From: Jiella avicenniae
Lineage (GTDB): Bacteria; Pseudomonadota; Alphaproteobacteria; Rhizobiales; Rhizobiaceae
DNA: 64,000 nucleotides
Assembly (NCBI RefSeq): GCF_021390325.1
Contig: NZ_JAJUWU010000010.1
Location: forward strand, 124,001-188,000
Direction of reading: 5' to 3'
The notes beneath the pieces are model-generated. The model worked only from the letters and a program-made list of their open reading frames with translations, did not search any database and had not been told where the DNA came from. Of the stretch, positions 44,437 to 52,656 are shown piece by piece. Positions within the stretch are counted from its first letter, which is position 1. The number at the start of each line of letters is the position of its first letter. A program made the translations under genes and the position numbers.

Positions 44437-46050
44437 TCAGGCCTCGAACTTCAGCGGCCGGGCGTCGATCTGGCGGTGGAACCAGAACTCGTAGCCGTCG
44501 AGATTTTCGGCCATCGCCGAGTTCAGGGTCGGCTGCCACAGCGGGATGCGCGGCAGATCGTCGATGGCGATCTCGATCATCCGCCTGACGTTCGGCGCAT
44601 AGTCCGGCGCGTCGACGGGCATCGGCAGCGTCGCGTCGACGAGCTTCTGCATTTCCGGATTGTCGTAGTTCGAGGCGTTGAAGAGGTTGCCCTTCAGATA
44701 GGAGAAGTAGAAGTAGTAATCCGGGGTATCGAGCCAGCCGCCGAAATTCTCGAGCAAGAGCGGCAGGCGCTTCTCGACCAGCGCGATGGTGCGCCAGTTC
44801 GCCCCGGGAATCTTCTCCAGCGTCACGTTGATGCCGATCTGGCGCAGCGAATCCTGGATCAGCGCCGCCGCCGGCTCGCCCCAGTCGGCGAAGTCGAGGC
44901 TGAAGGACAGGGGAACGTCGAAACCCTTGGCATAGTCGGTCTCGGCCAGCAGCGAGCGCGCCTTGTCGAGGTCGGTCGTGTAGGGGAAGGGCTGCGGCCA
45001 GCTGATGTCCTGCGGCGCCGTGCTCTCGCCGCCCCACAGCGGGACGCCGAGCCCGTAGGCGGCCTGATCGAAGAGCTGCTGATAGGGCAGCGCCCAGGCC
45101 AGTGCCTGGCGCACCCTTTTGTCCTTGAACGGCTCGAAGGTCAGATTGGGGCAGAGCGTGTGGATGCAGTTGGCGATCGGCGAGCCGACGACCTTCACGG
45201 TCTTGGAATCCTTGAGATCCTTGGCATCCTTGTTGGGGATGTCGAAGGACAGGGTCACGTCGCCGCGCTCGACGAGGGCACGCCGGGTCGACAGGCTCGG
45301 AACCTCGCGGACGATGACCCGCTCCATCGCCGGGACCGGGCCGCAGGTCCACGCTTCGTTGCGCGCATAGACGATCTGCTGGCCGGGATCCCAGCGTTCC
45401 ACCTTGAAGGCGCCGCCACCGGCGGGTGTGCGGTGGAGATAGTCGCTCGCCCAGGGGTCGGCGTCGGTGGCGTTTTCGAGGGCGAGCTTGGAATTGATGA
45501 CGATGGCGACGGGCACGCCGAGATCGGGCAGCGACAGTTTCGACGGCTCCTTCAGGTCGACCCGGAAGGTAGCCTCGTCGACGGCGACGAACTGAGCCGG
45601 ATCGGTGAACCCGCCGGCGCCCATCTGCGATTTGGGAAACCCGCCGAGGGCGAGCGCCCGTTCGAACGACCAGCGCACGTCCTCGGCCGTCACCTTCGCG
45701 CCGTCCCAGAACTTCGCGTCGGACCTGAGCTTGAAGGTGATCGACTTGCCGTCCTCGGCGCTCTCCCAGCTTTCGGCGAGTTCCGGCACGACCTGCGAAT
45801 AGTCGAAGGTATAGGAGCCGTCCTCGCGCTGATTGACCCCGAAGCTCACCAGCCGGTCGTAGACGTTGACCGCCACCTGATAGCTCGGCCGGTTGGTGCC
45901 AGTGCGATGGATGTCGAGACTGTTGATCGATCCGCCGGTGACGACGACGGCCTGCTGGCGGCCCTGCGCATGGGCGAGGTTGCGCAGAAAGGGAAGGTTG
46001 GCCGCGGCGAGGCCGCCGGCGGTGGCCTTGAAGAATGTTCTGCGATCCAT
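44437..46050 (-). CDS. Peptide-type ABC transporter substrate-binding protein (Tat-like signal)
   Basis: This 537-residue family 5 solute-binding protein captures the substrate in the periplasm. The N-terminus MDRRTFFKATAGGLAAANLP contains a twin-arginine motif (DRRTFFK) and a hydrophobic stretch, so it is probably exported folded by Tat. The mature part has GGSINSLDIHRTGTNRPSYQ, FKLRSDAKFWDGAKVTAEDV, DYLHRTPAGGGAFKVERWDP and VRQALAWALPYQQLFDQAAY, all typical. It heads the operon binding protein, DppB, DppC, DppDF, phosphoribosyltransferase, and is transcribed from a sigma-54-type promoter at 46146-46163. Confidence 0.92.
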   Translation of the reverse strand: MDRRTFFKATAGGLAAANLPFLRNLAHAQGRQQAVVVTGGSINSLDIHRTGTNRPSYQVAVNVYDRLVSFGVNQREDGSYTFDYSQVVPELAESWESAEDGKSITFKLRSDAKFWDGAKVTAEDVRWSFERALALGGFPKSQMGAGGFTDPAQFVAVDEATFRVDLKEPSKLSLPDLGVPVAIVINSKLALENATDADPWASDYLHRTPAGGGAFKVERWDPGQQIVYARNEAWTCGPVPAMERVIVREVPSLSTRRALVERGDVTLSFDIPNKDAKDLKDSKTVKVVGSPIANCIHTLCPNLTFEPFKDKRVRQALAWALPYQQLFDQAAYGLGVPLWGGESTAPQDISWPQPFPYTTDLDKARSLLAETDYAKGFDVPLSFSLDFADWGEPAAALIQDSLRQIGINVTLEKIPGANWRTIALVEKRLPLLLENFGGWLDTPDYYFYFSYLKGNLFNASNYDNPEMQKLVDATLPMPVDAPDYAPNVRRMIEIAIDDLPRIPLWQPTLNSAMAENLDGYEFWFHRQIDARPLKFEA

Positions 46051-46145
46051 GATCTGTCCTTGCTGGCTTGGGATGGAAATGGAAAAGGCCTTGGAGCGAA
46101 CGAGATGGTCTTTGGGGGCCGGAGTCGGTTATGTCGTGAAATTGC

Positions 46146-46163
46146 ATGCAATCATCGTGCCAA
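46146..46163 (-). promoter_or_regulatory. Sigma-54 promoter of the peptide-type ABC operon
   Basis: On the minus strand the sequence TTGGCACGATGATTGCAT matches the RpoN consensus YTGGCACG-N4-TTGCW at every fixed position, with GG and GC exactly 10 bp apart. The start would fall near 46136, about 85 nt before the binding-protein ATG. The -12 element lies in the palindrome ATTGCATGCAAT (46141-46152). Confidence 0.8.
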
Positions 46164-46439
46164 GACGAAAGTGCAGGATTTTCAGTGGGATGAGAATTTT
46201 CGCCCGAAGGTCACTGCCTGTTTCCTGTGCGATGGCGCGAAACTTCGGGCATCGAAGGGGGCACGCGGCGCGGCGTCGACGTCGGTCGCCGCAAGGCCTC
46301 GCTCACCCGGCGCGGATGGCCGGCGTTTGGGTCGCGCGCGCCCAGCTACGGCCGGCGTTCCAGGCGAGAGCCGTTGGAAATGGGCTTCGGTCGCGCCGGT
46401 CGGGTCGTGCGCCGTCTTCGATCTTCGCCGGATCCGGCG
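46164..46439. other. Remainder of the 389-bp gap 46051-46439
   Basis: No gene recognised. It lies upstream of the sigma-54 promoter and is where enhancer-binding sites would be expected, but none could be assigned by eye. The palindrome CGCCGGATCCGGCG (46426-46439) abuts the stop of the ATPase gene at 46440. Confidence 0.4.
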
Positions 46440-47228
46440 CTATTGCGCCGAGTAGCGCAGCAGGAACTGCCGGGCACGATCGGTCTTCGGCCGGGTGAAG
46501 AACTCTTCGGGCGCCCCGCTTTCGACGATCCGGCCCTGGTCGAGAAACACCACCCGGCTGGCCACGTCCCGCGCAAAGGCCATCTCGTGGGTCACCACGA
46601 CCATGGTCATGCCCTCGCGGGCGAGATCCTTCATCACAGCCAGCACTTCGCCGACGAGTTCCGGGTCGAGCGCACTGGTCGGCTCATCGAACAGCAGCAG
46701 ATCGGGTTTCATGGCCAGTGCCCGGGCGATGCCGACCCGCTGCTTCTGGCCGCCGGAGAGTCGCGCCGGATACTGCCCCGCCTTGTCGGCGATGCCGACC
46801 CGCTGGAGCAGCGCCTCCGCCTCGCGCCGGACCTCCGCCTTGTCCCGGCGCTGCACGTGGATCGGCGCTTCCATGACGTTTTCGAGCACGGTCAGGTGCG
46901 GCCAGAGGGCGAAATGCTGGAACACCATGCCGATGCGCGTTCGGATCGCGGCGAGTTCCCTGTCGTTCATGACGATGTTGCCGGACGGGCGGATGCCGAT
47001 CCTCTGGCCCTTCAGGACGATGAAGCCGGCGTCCGGCTCCTCGAGCCAGTTGAGGCAGCGCAGGAAGGTCGATTTTCCCGACCCGGAGGGGCCGAGGAGG
47101 CAGACGGTCTCGCCCTTTCGGACGGTCAGCTCCATGTCGGTGAGAACCGTATTGGCGCCGAAAGACTTCGAGACGCCGTGCGCGGCGAGCACCACCGGCG
47201 CTTCGGCGTCATCCATGGGCGGGGTCAT
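46440..47228 (-). CDS. Polar amino acid ABC transporter ATPase (GlnQ/HisP type)
   Basis: This 262-residue ATPase belongs to the polar amino acid uptake family. Walker A is GPSGSGKST, followed by [20 protein letters not shown], the Q-loop in [20 protein letters not shown], the signature [15 protein letters not shown] and Walker [21 protein letters not shown], then [17 protein letters not shown]. These sequences are diagnostic for the GlnQ/HisP branch. Last gene of a four-gene operon; it starts 10 nt after the permease stop. Confidence 0.93.
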   Translation of the reverse strand: MTPPMDDAEAPVVLAAHGVSKSFGANTVLTDMELTVRKGETVCLLGPSGSGKSTFLRCLNWLEEPDAGFIVLKGQRIGIRPSGNIVMNDRELAAIRTRIGMVFQHFALWPHLTVLENVMEAPIHVQRRDKAEVRREAEALLQRVGIADKAGQYPARLSGGQKQRVGIARALAMKPDLLLFDEPTSALDPELVGEVLAVMKDLAREGMTMVVVTHEMAFARDVASRVVFLDQGRIVESGAPEEFFTRPKTDRARQFLLRYSAQ

Positions 47229-47238
47229 TGCAGCTCCG

Positions 47239-47892
47239 TCATTGCCGGGCCTTCGCGACGCGTCCGACGAAGGCGACGCCGGTCTCGATCGCCATGCAGG
47301 TGATCCAGTAGAGGGCGATCGCCGCGACGAAGGAGGCGAAGGGCACGAAATAGGTGGTCTGGATGGCCATCGCCGCCTGGGTCAGTTCCGCCACCGCGAT
47401 GATCGTCAGGAAGGCGCTGTCCTTGATGATCTGGATCGTCTGGTTGCCGATCATCGGCACGGCGGCGAAGAACACCGGCGGCAGGATGATCCGCCGCACG
47501 AGCTTCAGCCCGTGGAAGCCGAAGGCGTGGCCCGCCTCGATCGATTCCTTGGGAAGATTCGCCCAGGCGGCGCGCAGCAATTCGGCCATGTAGGCGACGT
47601 TGTAGACGATCAGCGCGATGAGGCCGGAGGTCCAGTTGCTCATCCTGATGCCGAAGCTCGGCAGGCCGTAATAGATCAGATAGGCGAGCAGCAGGAACGG
47701 CACGCAGCGCATCGCGTCGACATAGACGGTCGCGCCGATGCGGGCCGCCTTGCTGCGCGCCATCAGCGCCATGGCGAGAAGCGCGCCGAGGACGAGCGAG
47801 ACGACGGCGGCGATGGCCGACAGGGCGATGGTGTTGGCAAAGCCCGACAGGAGGACGTCGCGATTGTCCCAGACGATGGTGAAACCGTTCAT
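47239..47892 (-). CDS. Polar amino acid ABC transporter permease 2
   Basis: This 217-residue HisMQ-type permease has about five membrane segments. The family features are [40 protein letters not shown] and the coupling loop [20 protein letters not shown]. The ATG at 47892 overlaps the stop of the other permease (ATGA). It pairs with that permease to form the channel. Confidence 0.92.
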   Translation of the reverse strand: MNGFTIVWDNRDVLLSGFANTIALSAIAAVVSLVLGALLAMALMARSKAARIGATVYVDAMRCVPFLLLAYLIYYGLPSFGIRMSNWTSGLIALIVYNVAYMAELLRAAWANLPKESIEAGHAFGFHGLKLVRRIILPPVFFAAVPMIGNQTIQIIKDSAFLTIIAVAELTQAAMAIQTTYFVPFASFVAAIALYWITCMAIETGVAFVGRVAKARQ

Positions 47893-48539
47893 CGCAGCGC
47901 CTCCATTTCGGCGGCGCGACGGCGCTCGATCAGCCGCTGCGTCATGACGAAGACCGCGACGATCAGGCTGTAGAGGACGAGGGCGACGACGAAGGGCGGC
48001 AGCGGATCGTAGGTCCGTGCGCCGACGCGGGAGGCGGCGCGGGTGATGTCGACGAGGCCGAGGACGGCGATCGCCGGGCTCGACTTCACCTGCAGCGTCA
48101 TTTCGTTGACGAGCGCCGGCAGGGCCGAATGGACGAGCTGGGGAAAGACGATACGGCGGAAGCGCAGGCCCCTCGTCATGCCGAAGGCACGGGCCGATTC
48201 GAGCTGCTCGCGCGGAAAGCTCATCAGGGCGCCGCGCCAGATCTCGGTGTTGAACGCCGCCGTCGACAAAGTGAGCGTGACGACGGCGGCGGTGACGGCG
48301 CCGAGCGAGATCCCCACCACCGGCAGGGCAAAGAAGATCAGGAGCGCCAGCGTCACCGCGGGCGAGGCCCGGATGACGCTGACATAGACGACGACGAAAC
48401 GGTCGAGAACGGGGACGCTGGACCAGCGAATGAGGGCGAAGCCGAGGCCGAGCGGCAGGCCGATGACGATGCTCGCGAGCGAGATCGACACCGTGAACAC
48501 GGCGCCCTGAAATATGGCGTAGACGTCGTACCAGGTCAT
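47889..48539 (-). CDS. Polar amino acid ABC transporter permease 1
   Basis: This 216-residue HisMQ-type permease shows FTVSISLASIVIGLPLGLGF, YVSVIRASPAVTLALLIFFA and the coupling loop QLESARAFGMTRGLRFRRIV. ATG at 48539, 38 nt after the binding-protein stop. First permease of the pair. Confidence 0.92.
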   Translation of the reverse strand: MTWYDVYAIFQGAVFTVSISLASIVIGLPLGLGFALIRWSSVPVLDRFVVVYVSVIRASPAVTLALLIFFALPVVGISLGAVTAAVVTLTLSTAAFNTEIWRGALMSFPREQLESARAFGMTRGLRFRRIVFPQLVHSALPALVNEMTLQVKSSPAIAVLGLVDITRAASRVGARTYDPLPPFVVALVLYSLIVAVFVMTQRLIERRRAAEMEALR

Positions 48540-48577
48540 GCGGCGATCCGGCGTCCTTTCAACTCACACCGCTCGGA

Positions 48578-49432
48578 TCACTTGATGGCTTCCGGCATGT
48601 CCTCGAACGACGCGCCGAACCACTTCTTCTGCAGCTCGTACATCGTGCCGTCCTTGCGGGCCTCGAGCAGGACCGAACTGACGTATTCGACCAGCGCGTC
48701 GTTGCCCTTGGCCGTCGCCCAGGCGATGTAGACCGGTTCCGAAACCGCTTCGCCGAGTTCGAAGACGTCGGGCTTCTCGTTGACCAGCGCCTGGACGTTG
48801 ATCAGCGTGTTGACGACGGCGTCGGTGCGGCCGATGGCGAGATCCTGATAGGCTTCCGGATAGCTCTGATATTCGACGATCCTGGCAATGCCCGCGCCGC
48901 CGTCCGCCTTCAGCTTCGCGTCGAAGGTCTGCAGGTGCTTGAGCATGGCGCTGCCGGCCTGAACGCCGACGGTCTTGCCGCTGAGATCGCTCGCCGAGGC
49001 GATGCCGTCCTGTCCCTTCTTCATCACGTAGAAGCTGGTGGATTCGGCGACCGGGCTGGTGAAGGCGAGGGTCTGCTTGCGCTCGTCGTTGACGAGGACG
49101 GCGGTGACGGCCATGTCGTACTTGCCCGTCGTCACGCCCGGCAGGATGCCCGCCCAGGGGATGATGTCCTGCTCGATCTCGAACGGCGCCTTCTCGCGGA
49201 CGAGATCGAGAAGTGCGTTGTCGTAACCGCTCGGCTTGCCGTCCTCGATGAATTCGAATGGATGGAAATCGTCCTCGGTGGCGACATGCATCGTGCCGCT
49301 CGACTTGATCGCCTCCAGATCCGCGGCTTTCGCATCACTGACGCCGGCACCGGCCAGAGGCGCCAGGAGGACGGCTGCAAGCGCGAGACGCCGCAAGGCG
49401 AAGCGCGGAAGAAGATCACGGTCGAGGCGCAT
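48578..49432 (-). CDS. Polar amino acid ABC transporter substrate-binding protein
   Basis: This 284-residue family 3 binding protein has a signal peptide (MRLDRDLLPRFALRRLALAA, cleavage probably after SDAKA) and the typical mature start LEAIKSSGTMHVATEDDFHP, then FEFIEDGKPSGYDNALLDLV and KYDMAVTAVLVNDERKQTLA. The ATG at 49432 is chosen because AGGAG lies 6 nt upstream and the signal fits. In this family the guanidinium-binding residues vary, so the ligand cannot be named; amino acids and guanidino compounds are both possible. It heads the operon and is driven from a sigma-54 promoter. Confidence 0.92.
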   Translation of the reverse strand: MRLDRDLLPRFALRRLALAAVLLAPLAGAGVSDAKAADLEAIKSSGTMHVATEDDFHPFEFIEDGKPSGYDNALLDLVREKAPFEIEQDIIPWAGILPGVTTGKYDMAVTAVLVNDERKQTLAFTSPVAESTSFYVMKKGQDGIASASDLSGKTVGVQAGSAMLKHLQTFDAKLKADGGAGIARIVEYQSYPEAYQDLAIGRTDAVVNTLINVQALVNEKPDVFELGEAVSEPVYIAWATAKGNDALVEYVSSVLLEARKDGTMYELQKKWFGASFEDMPEAIK

Positions 49433-49574
49433 TGGGGGCTCCTGTTCATCAGGCTGAAAAGGCGCAGCCGGCGGGGCTGCTGGGGTGACGATCGACGCCG
49501 TGCCGAAAGGCGCCGTCTTTCGCCAGCCGGGCTGGCGTCGAGGGCGTGACGGACGGCCAATCGTAAGCATGCTG

Positions 49575-49591
49575 AGCAAGTGTCGTGCCAA
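49575..49591 (-). promoter_or_regulatory. Sigma-54 promoter of the amino acid ABC operon
   Basis: On the minus strand TTGGCACGACACTTGCT fits the RpoN consensus YTGGCACG-N4-TTGCW perfectly, with the required 10 bp between GG and GC. The leader to the binding-protein ATG would be about 130 nt. Confidence 0.8.
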
Positions 49592-49868
49592 GCCGCCCGG
49601 ACGGTGCCGGACGCGGCTGTTCCGTTGGAATCCCTCCAATCGCGACCGGAAGCGCCCGCTGTCGCCGGCCGACACGGTCGCGGCGGCTTCGCCCATTAAC
49701 TGGGCAACAGGCGAGATCTCTGCCTAGCTTTCAGGCGCAAATCGTCAGTATGCTGATGGTATCTGCGCTCTTGGGTCGGCGCCATGACGGTCGGCGATCG
49801 ATACGCGCCAAATGCCGACGGCAGGGTGTTACTTTCAGTGTGCTGCACAATTGCCTCGCTGCCGCGTA
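49592..49868. other. Regulatory space between two divergent sigma-54-type promoters
   Basis: About 277 bp with no gene. It contains two perfect inverted repeats, GCCCA-TTAAC-TGGGC (49691-49705) and TGTGC-T-GCACA (49839-49849), and an imperfect TTGGA-ATCCC-TCCAA around 49625-49640. These are candidates for enhancer-binding protein sites that could serve both directions. Confidence 0.45.
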
Positions 49869-49884
49869 TGGCCCGCCGCTTGCT
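49869..49884 (+). promoter_or_regulatory. Sigma-54-like promoter of the DUF1989-ureohydrolase pair
   Basis: TGGCCCGCCGCTTGCT resembles TGGCACG-N4-TTGCW with one mismatch and correct GG-N10-GC spacing. It stands about 55-65 nt before the ribosome site and ATG of the DUF1989 gene. Confidence 0.55.
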
Positions 49885-49948
49885 TGCGTCCCGCACGACG
49901 CGGCCGTCGCGGTCGCACCCATCCGATCAGCCATTCTGGAGCTTTGCC

Positions 49949-50581
49949 ATGACATCCCCCACCCGACCGGCCTCCGCCGCCGCATCGACCGAGATCGTTC
50001 CCCCCGGCGGGCGCTGGTCCGGCCGGCTGGAAGCCGGCGACCGGCTGCGCATCACCGATATCGAGGGCCAGCAGGCGGTGGATTTCCTCTGCTACGGCGC
50101 CGACATGCCGCTCGACAGGATGAATCTTCCGAACACGATCAAGCTCAACAAGTCGCTCTACGTGACCAGGGGCTGCCGGATCTATTCCGATCACGCCCGC
50201 GTCCTGTTCACGGTCGAGGAGGACAGCTGCGGCTATCACGACACGCTGGCGGGCTGCTGCAGCAACGAGAGCAACAAGCTTCGCTACGACGTCGACACCA
50301 CGGCGAGCTGCCGCGCCAACTTCATCGCCGAGCTGTCGAAATGGGGGCTCGGTCCCTCGGAGATCGTCTCGAACATCAACTTCTTCATGCGGGTCCCCTT
50401 CAAAGAGGACGGCCATGTCGTCATCGCCGACGGCATCTCGAAAGCCGGCGACCACGTGGTGCTGAAGGCGGAGCGGCCGGTGCTCGCGGTTCTGTCCAAC
50501 TGTCCGCAGGAACACAATCCGGCGGCTGGCGGTAAGCCGACGCCGATCGAGGTCGAGGTCATCCGCGCCGCTTCGCTCTGA
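49949..50581 (+). CDS. DUF1989 (urea carboxylase-associated family) protein
   Basis: This 210-residue protein belongs to the DUF1989 family, whose members accompany urea or guanidine carboxylase and include the carboxyguanidine deiminase subunits CgdA and CgdB. Diagnostic segments are DIEGQQAVDFLCYGADMPLD, LYVTRGCRIYSDHARVLFTV, GCCSNESNKLRY and VLSNCPQEHNPAAGGKPTPI, with Cys and His residues that bind zinc in the family. The ATG at 49949 is preceded by GGAG; an upstream frame from 49784 lacks similarity. Normally two DUF1989 genes occur side by side with a carboxylase; here a single copy is coupled to an agmatinase-like ureohydrolase 11 nt downstream. Its reaction is unknown here. Confidence 0.88.
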   Translation: MTSPTRPASAAASTEIVPPGGRWSGRLEAGDRLRITDIEGQQAVDFLCYGADMPLDRMNLPNTIKLNKSLYVTRGCRIYSDHARVLFTVEEDSCGYHDTLAGCCSNESNKLRYDVDTTASCRANFIAELSKWGLGPSEIVSNINFFMRVPFKEDGHVVIADGISKAGDHVVLKAERPVLAVLSNCPQEHNPAAGGKPTPIEVEVIRAASL

Positions 50582-50592
50582 AAGATCCCGTC

Positions 50593-51558
50593 ATGGCTGA
50601 ACACGGATACGCCTCGGGCCGGCTCAACCTTCCCTTCGTCGGCATCTCCACCTTCGCGAAAAGCCCCTATGTCGGCGACTGGGACGCCATCGAGGCCGAT
50701 GTCGCCGTCCTTGGCGCTCCCTTCGACATGGGGACGCAGTGGCGCTCCGGCGCCCGCTTCGGGCCGCGCGGCATCCGCGAGGCCTCGACGCTGTTTTCCT
50801 TCGGCCATGCCGGCGCATACGATCACGAGGACGACGTCACCTATCTCGACGACGTGCGGATCGTCGATCTCGGCGATGCCGACATGGTGCACACCGACAC
50901 CGCGACGAGCCACGCCAATATCGAGGCGGGGGTGCGCAAGATCCTCGCCGCCGGGGCGTTGCCCGTCGTGCTGGGGGGCGATCACTCGATCAACATCCCC
51001 TGCATCGCCGCCTTTTCCGATCAGGAGCCGGTGCATCTGGTCCAGATCGATGCCCATCTCGACTTCGTCGACGAGCGCCACGGCGTCCGATACGGCCACG
51101 GCAATCCGATGCGTCGGGCGGCGGAGCAATCCCATGTCACCGGGCTGACGCAGATCGGCATCCGCAACGTCTCCTCCACCGCCAGGGAAGGCTACGAGGC
51201 GGCCCGTGCCATGGGATCGGACATCCTGTCGGTGCGCGACCTCCGCCGGCTCGGCGTCGCCGCCGTGCTCGAGCGCATTCCCGCCGGCAAGCGCTATTAT
51301 CTCACCCTCGACATCGACGGGTTCGATCCCTCGATCGCACCGGGAACCGGAACGCCGAGCCATGGCGGCTTTCTCTATTACGAGGTGCTGGAGTTGATCG
51401 CCGGGCTGGCGGCGCGGGGCGAGATCGTCGGCATCGATCTCGTCGAGGTGGCGCCGCCCTATGATCCGGCGGAGGTCACCGCGATCCTCGCGGCGCAGGT
51501 TCTGCTCAATGCGATCGGCCGGATCTTCCATGCCCGCAAATCGCGCGGTGGCCTCTGA
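50593..51558 (+). CDS. Agmatinase-family ureohydrolase
   Basis: This 321-residue enzyme belongs to the arginase/agmatinase superfamily, binuclear metal enzymes that hydrolyse a guanidino group to urea. All ligand motifs are present: LGGDHSINIPC, DAHLDFVD and DIDGFDPSIAPGTGTPSHGG. The N-terminal FDMGTQWRSGARFGPRGIRE is typical of agmatinases. The family also contains guanidinobutyrase, guanidine hydrolase and metformin hydrolase, so the substrate is open. It starts with ATG 11 nt after the DUF1989 gene and is very probably in one operon with it, divergent from an amino acid ABC importer that could bring in the substrate. Confidence 0.92.
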   Translation: MAEHGYASGRLNLPFVGISTFAKSPYVGDWDAIEADVAVLGAPFDMGTQWRSGARFGPRGIREASTLFSFGHAGAYDHEDDVTYLDDVRIVDLGDADMVHTDTATSHANIEAGVRKILAAGALPVVLGGDHSINIPCIAAFSDQEPVHLVQIDAHLDFVDERHGVRYGHGNPMRRAAEQSHVTGLTQIGIRNVSSTAREGYEAARAMGSDILSVRDLRRLGVAAVLERIPAGKRYYLTLDIDGFDPSIAPGTGTPSHGGFLYYEVLELIAGLAARGEIVGIDLVEVAPPYDPAEVTAILAAQVLLNAIGRIFHARKSRGGL

Positions 51559-51621
51559 CCGAGCCGGGCGCAAGCCGTTCACCAAAAAGCGACGGGCGCG
51601 ATTGATGTCGCGGCCGTCGCC

Positions 51622-52005
51622 TCAATCCGCGGTCAGCGAAACATGCGCCGCGACGATCCGCCAGCCTTGCGGCATGCGCGCCCAGGTCTGCATTTGCCGG
51701 CCGATGCGGCTGGTCGCGGTGCGATGAAACAGGGTCGAGGCGGTGGCGAAGTCCGCGCCGAAGGTGGTGATGACGGTCTGCGAGAGTTCGCGCTCGAGGC
51801 CCTTGGCCGGGCGTGCGGCCCGGAATGCCTGGATCGCGGCATAACCATAGAGATTTTCCGACGCGCCGTAGCGCACCGTCAGGCCGCTCTGCCAGAACAG
51901 TTCGTCGAGGACGGCGACGTCGTTCGAGGTCAGTGCCGCCTCGTATCTTGCAAAGGCGGCCTCGACTTCGGCGACGATCTCCGGCCGGTTCACTTCGAAC
52001 GTCAT
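51622..52005 (-). CDS. HpxZ/AtzH-like SnoaL-fold protein (DUF3225)
   Basis: This 127-residue protein is a small NTF2/SnoaL-fold member of the DUF3225 family. It shows [60 protein letters not shown] and [20 protein letters not shown], nearly the family consensus. Relatives are HpxZ of oxalurate catabolism and AtzH, which accompanies the 1-carboxybiuret hydrolase of cyanuric acid breakdown. Both normally act beside an amidase (HpxY or AtzE), which is absent here. The ATG at 52005 has GGAG at the right distance. Convergent with the ureohydrolase; on the same strand as the MarR and molybdenum hydroxylase genes upstream. Confidence 0.88.
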   Translation of the reverse strand: MTFEVNRPEIVAEVEAAFARYEAALTSNDVAVLDELFWQSGLTVRYGASENLYGYAAIQAFRAARPAKGLERELSQTVITTFGADFATASTLFHRTATSRIGRQMQTWARMPQGWRIVAAHVSLTAD

Positions 52006-52057
52006 GATCTGCACTCCGTTTTCGCCGTGGCGGTGCCGAGGCCCCCTCGCGTCGCCG

Positions 52058-52594
52058 TCAGGTGAGCCGCAGGGGGGCGCGGCCGACGTCGTTGTTGGCT
52101 TCGACCAGTGTGACGAGACTGTCGACGAAGCGCCGGCGTTCCTCCGCCGGCAACGACTGCACGGTCCGGTCATGGGCGCGGGCGGCGGCCGCCTTGATCC
52201 GCTCGAGCGTCGCCTGGCCGACGGTCGTCAGGCTGACGAGCTTGCGACGGCGGTCCTTGGCCGCGACGCGCCGGCGGATCAGCCCGCGCTTCTGCAGCCG
52301 GACCAGGACGTCGGCCGTGTTGGTGCGGTCGAGGCCGACCGCCTGGCCGAGGGTGGTCTGCTCGCAGCTTCCGGTTTCTTCCAGCGCCGAGAGGATGGAG
52401 AACTGGACCGGCGTGATGTTCTCGCCGGCGCATTCCTCGGCAAACAGCGCGACATGGATCTGGTGCAGCCGCCGGATGAGAAAGCCCGGGCGCTCGCGCA
52501 GGGCGGCCAGTGCCGGGCTTTCGGCGCTTTCGCCCGTAAAGGCCGGATCGTCGATGGCCGTTTCGGGGGAATCGTCTGAAGAAACCTGTGTCAT
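52058..52594 (-). CDS. MarR-family regulator (second paralogue)
   Basis: This 178-residue MarR-type repressor has the dimer helix [20 protein letters not shown], the recognition helix [20 protein letters not shown] and the wing [20 protein letters not shown]. It begins with an acidic extension. Start ATG at 52594; the palindrome TGATG-T-CATCA (52594-52604) overlaps the start and could be its own operator. It lies between the HpxZ-like gene and the molybdenum hydroxylase operon, both on the same strand, and probably controls them. It is closely related to the MarR protein at 39268-39828. Confidence 0.9.
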   Translation of the reverse strand: MTQVSSDDSPETAIDDPAFTGESAESPALAALRERPGFLIRRLHQIHVALFAEECAGENITPVQFSILSALEETGSCEQTTLGQAVGLDRTNTADVLVRLQKRGLIRRRVAAKDRRRKLVSLTTVGQATLERIKAAAARAHDRTVQSLPAEERRRFVDSLVTLVEANNDVGRAPLRLT

Positions 52595-52656
52595 GATGTC
52601 ATCAAGCAGATCTGAACGGAGATCGTCAGGAAAAAATCCGTTGGCCGCAACGTGGA

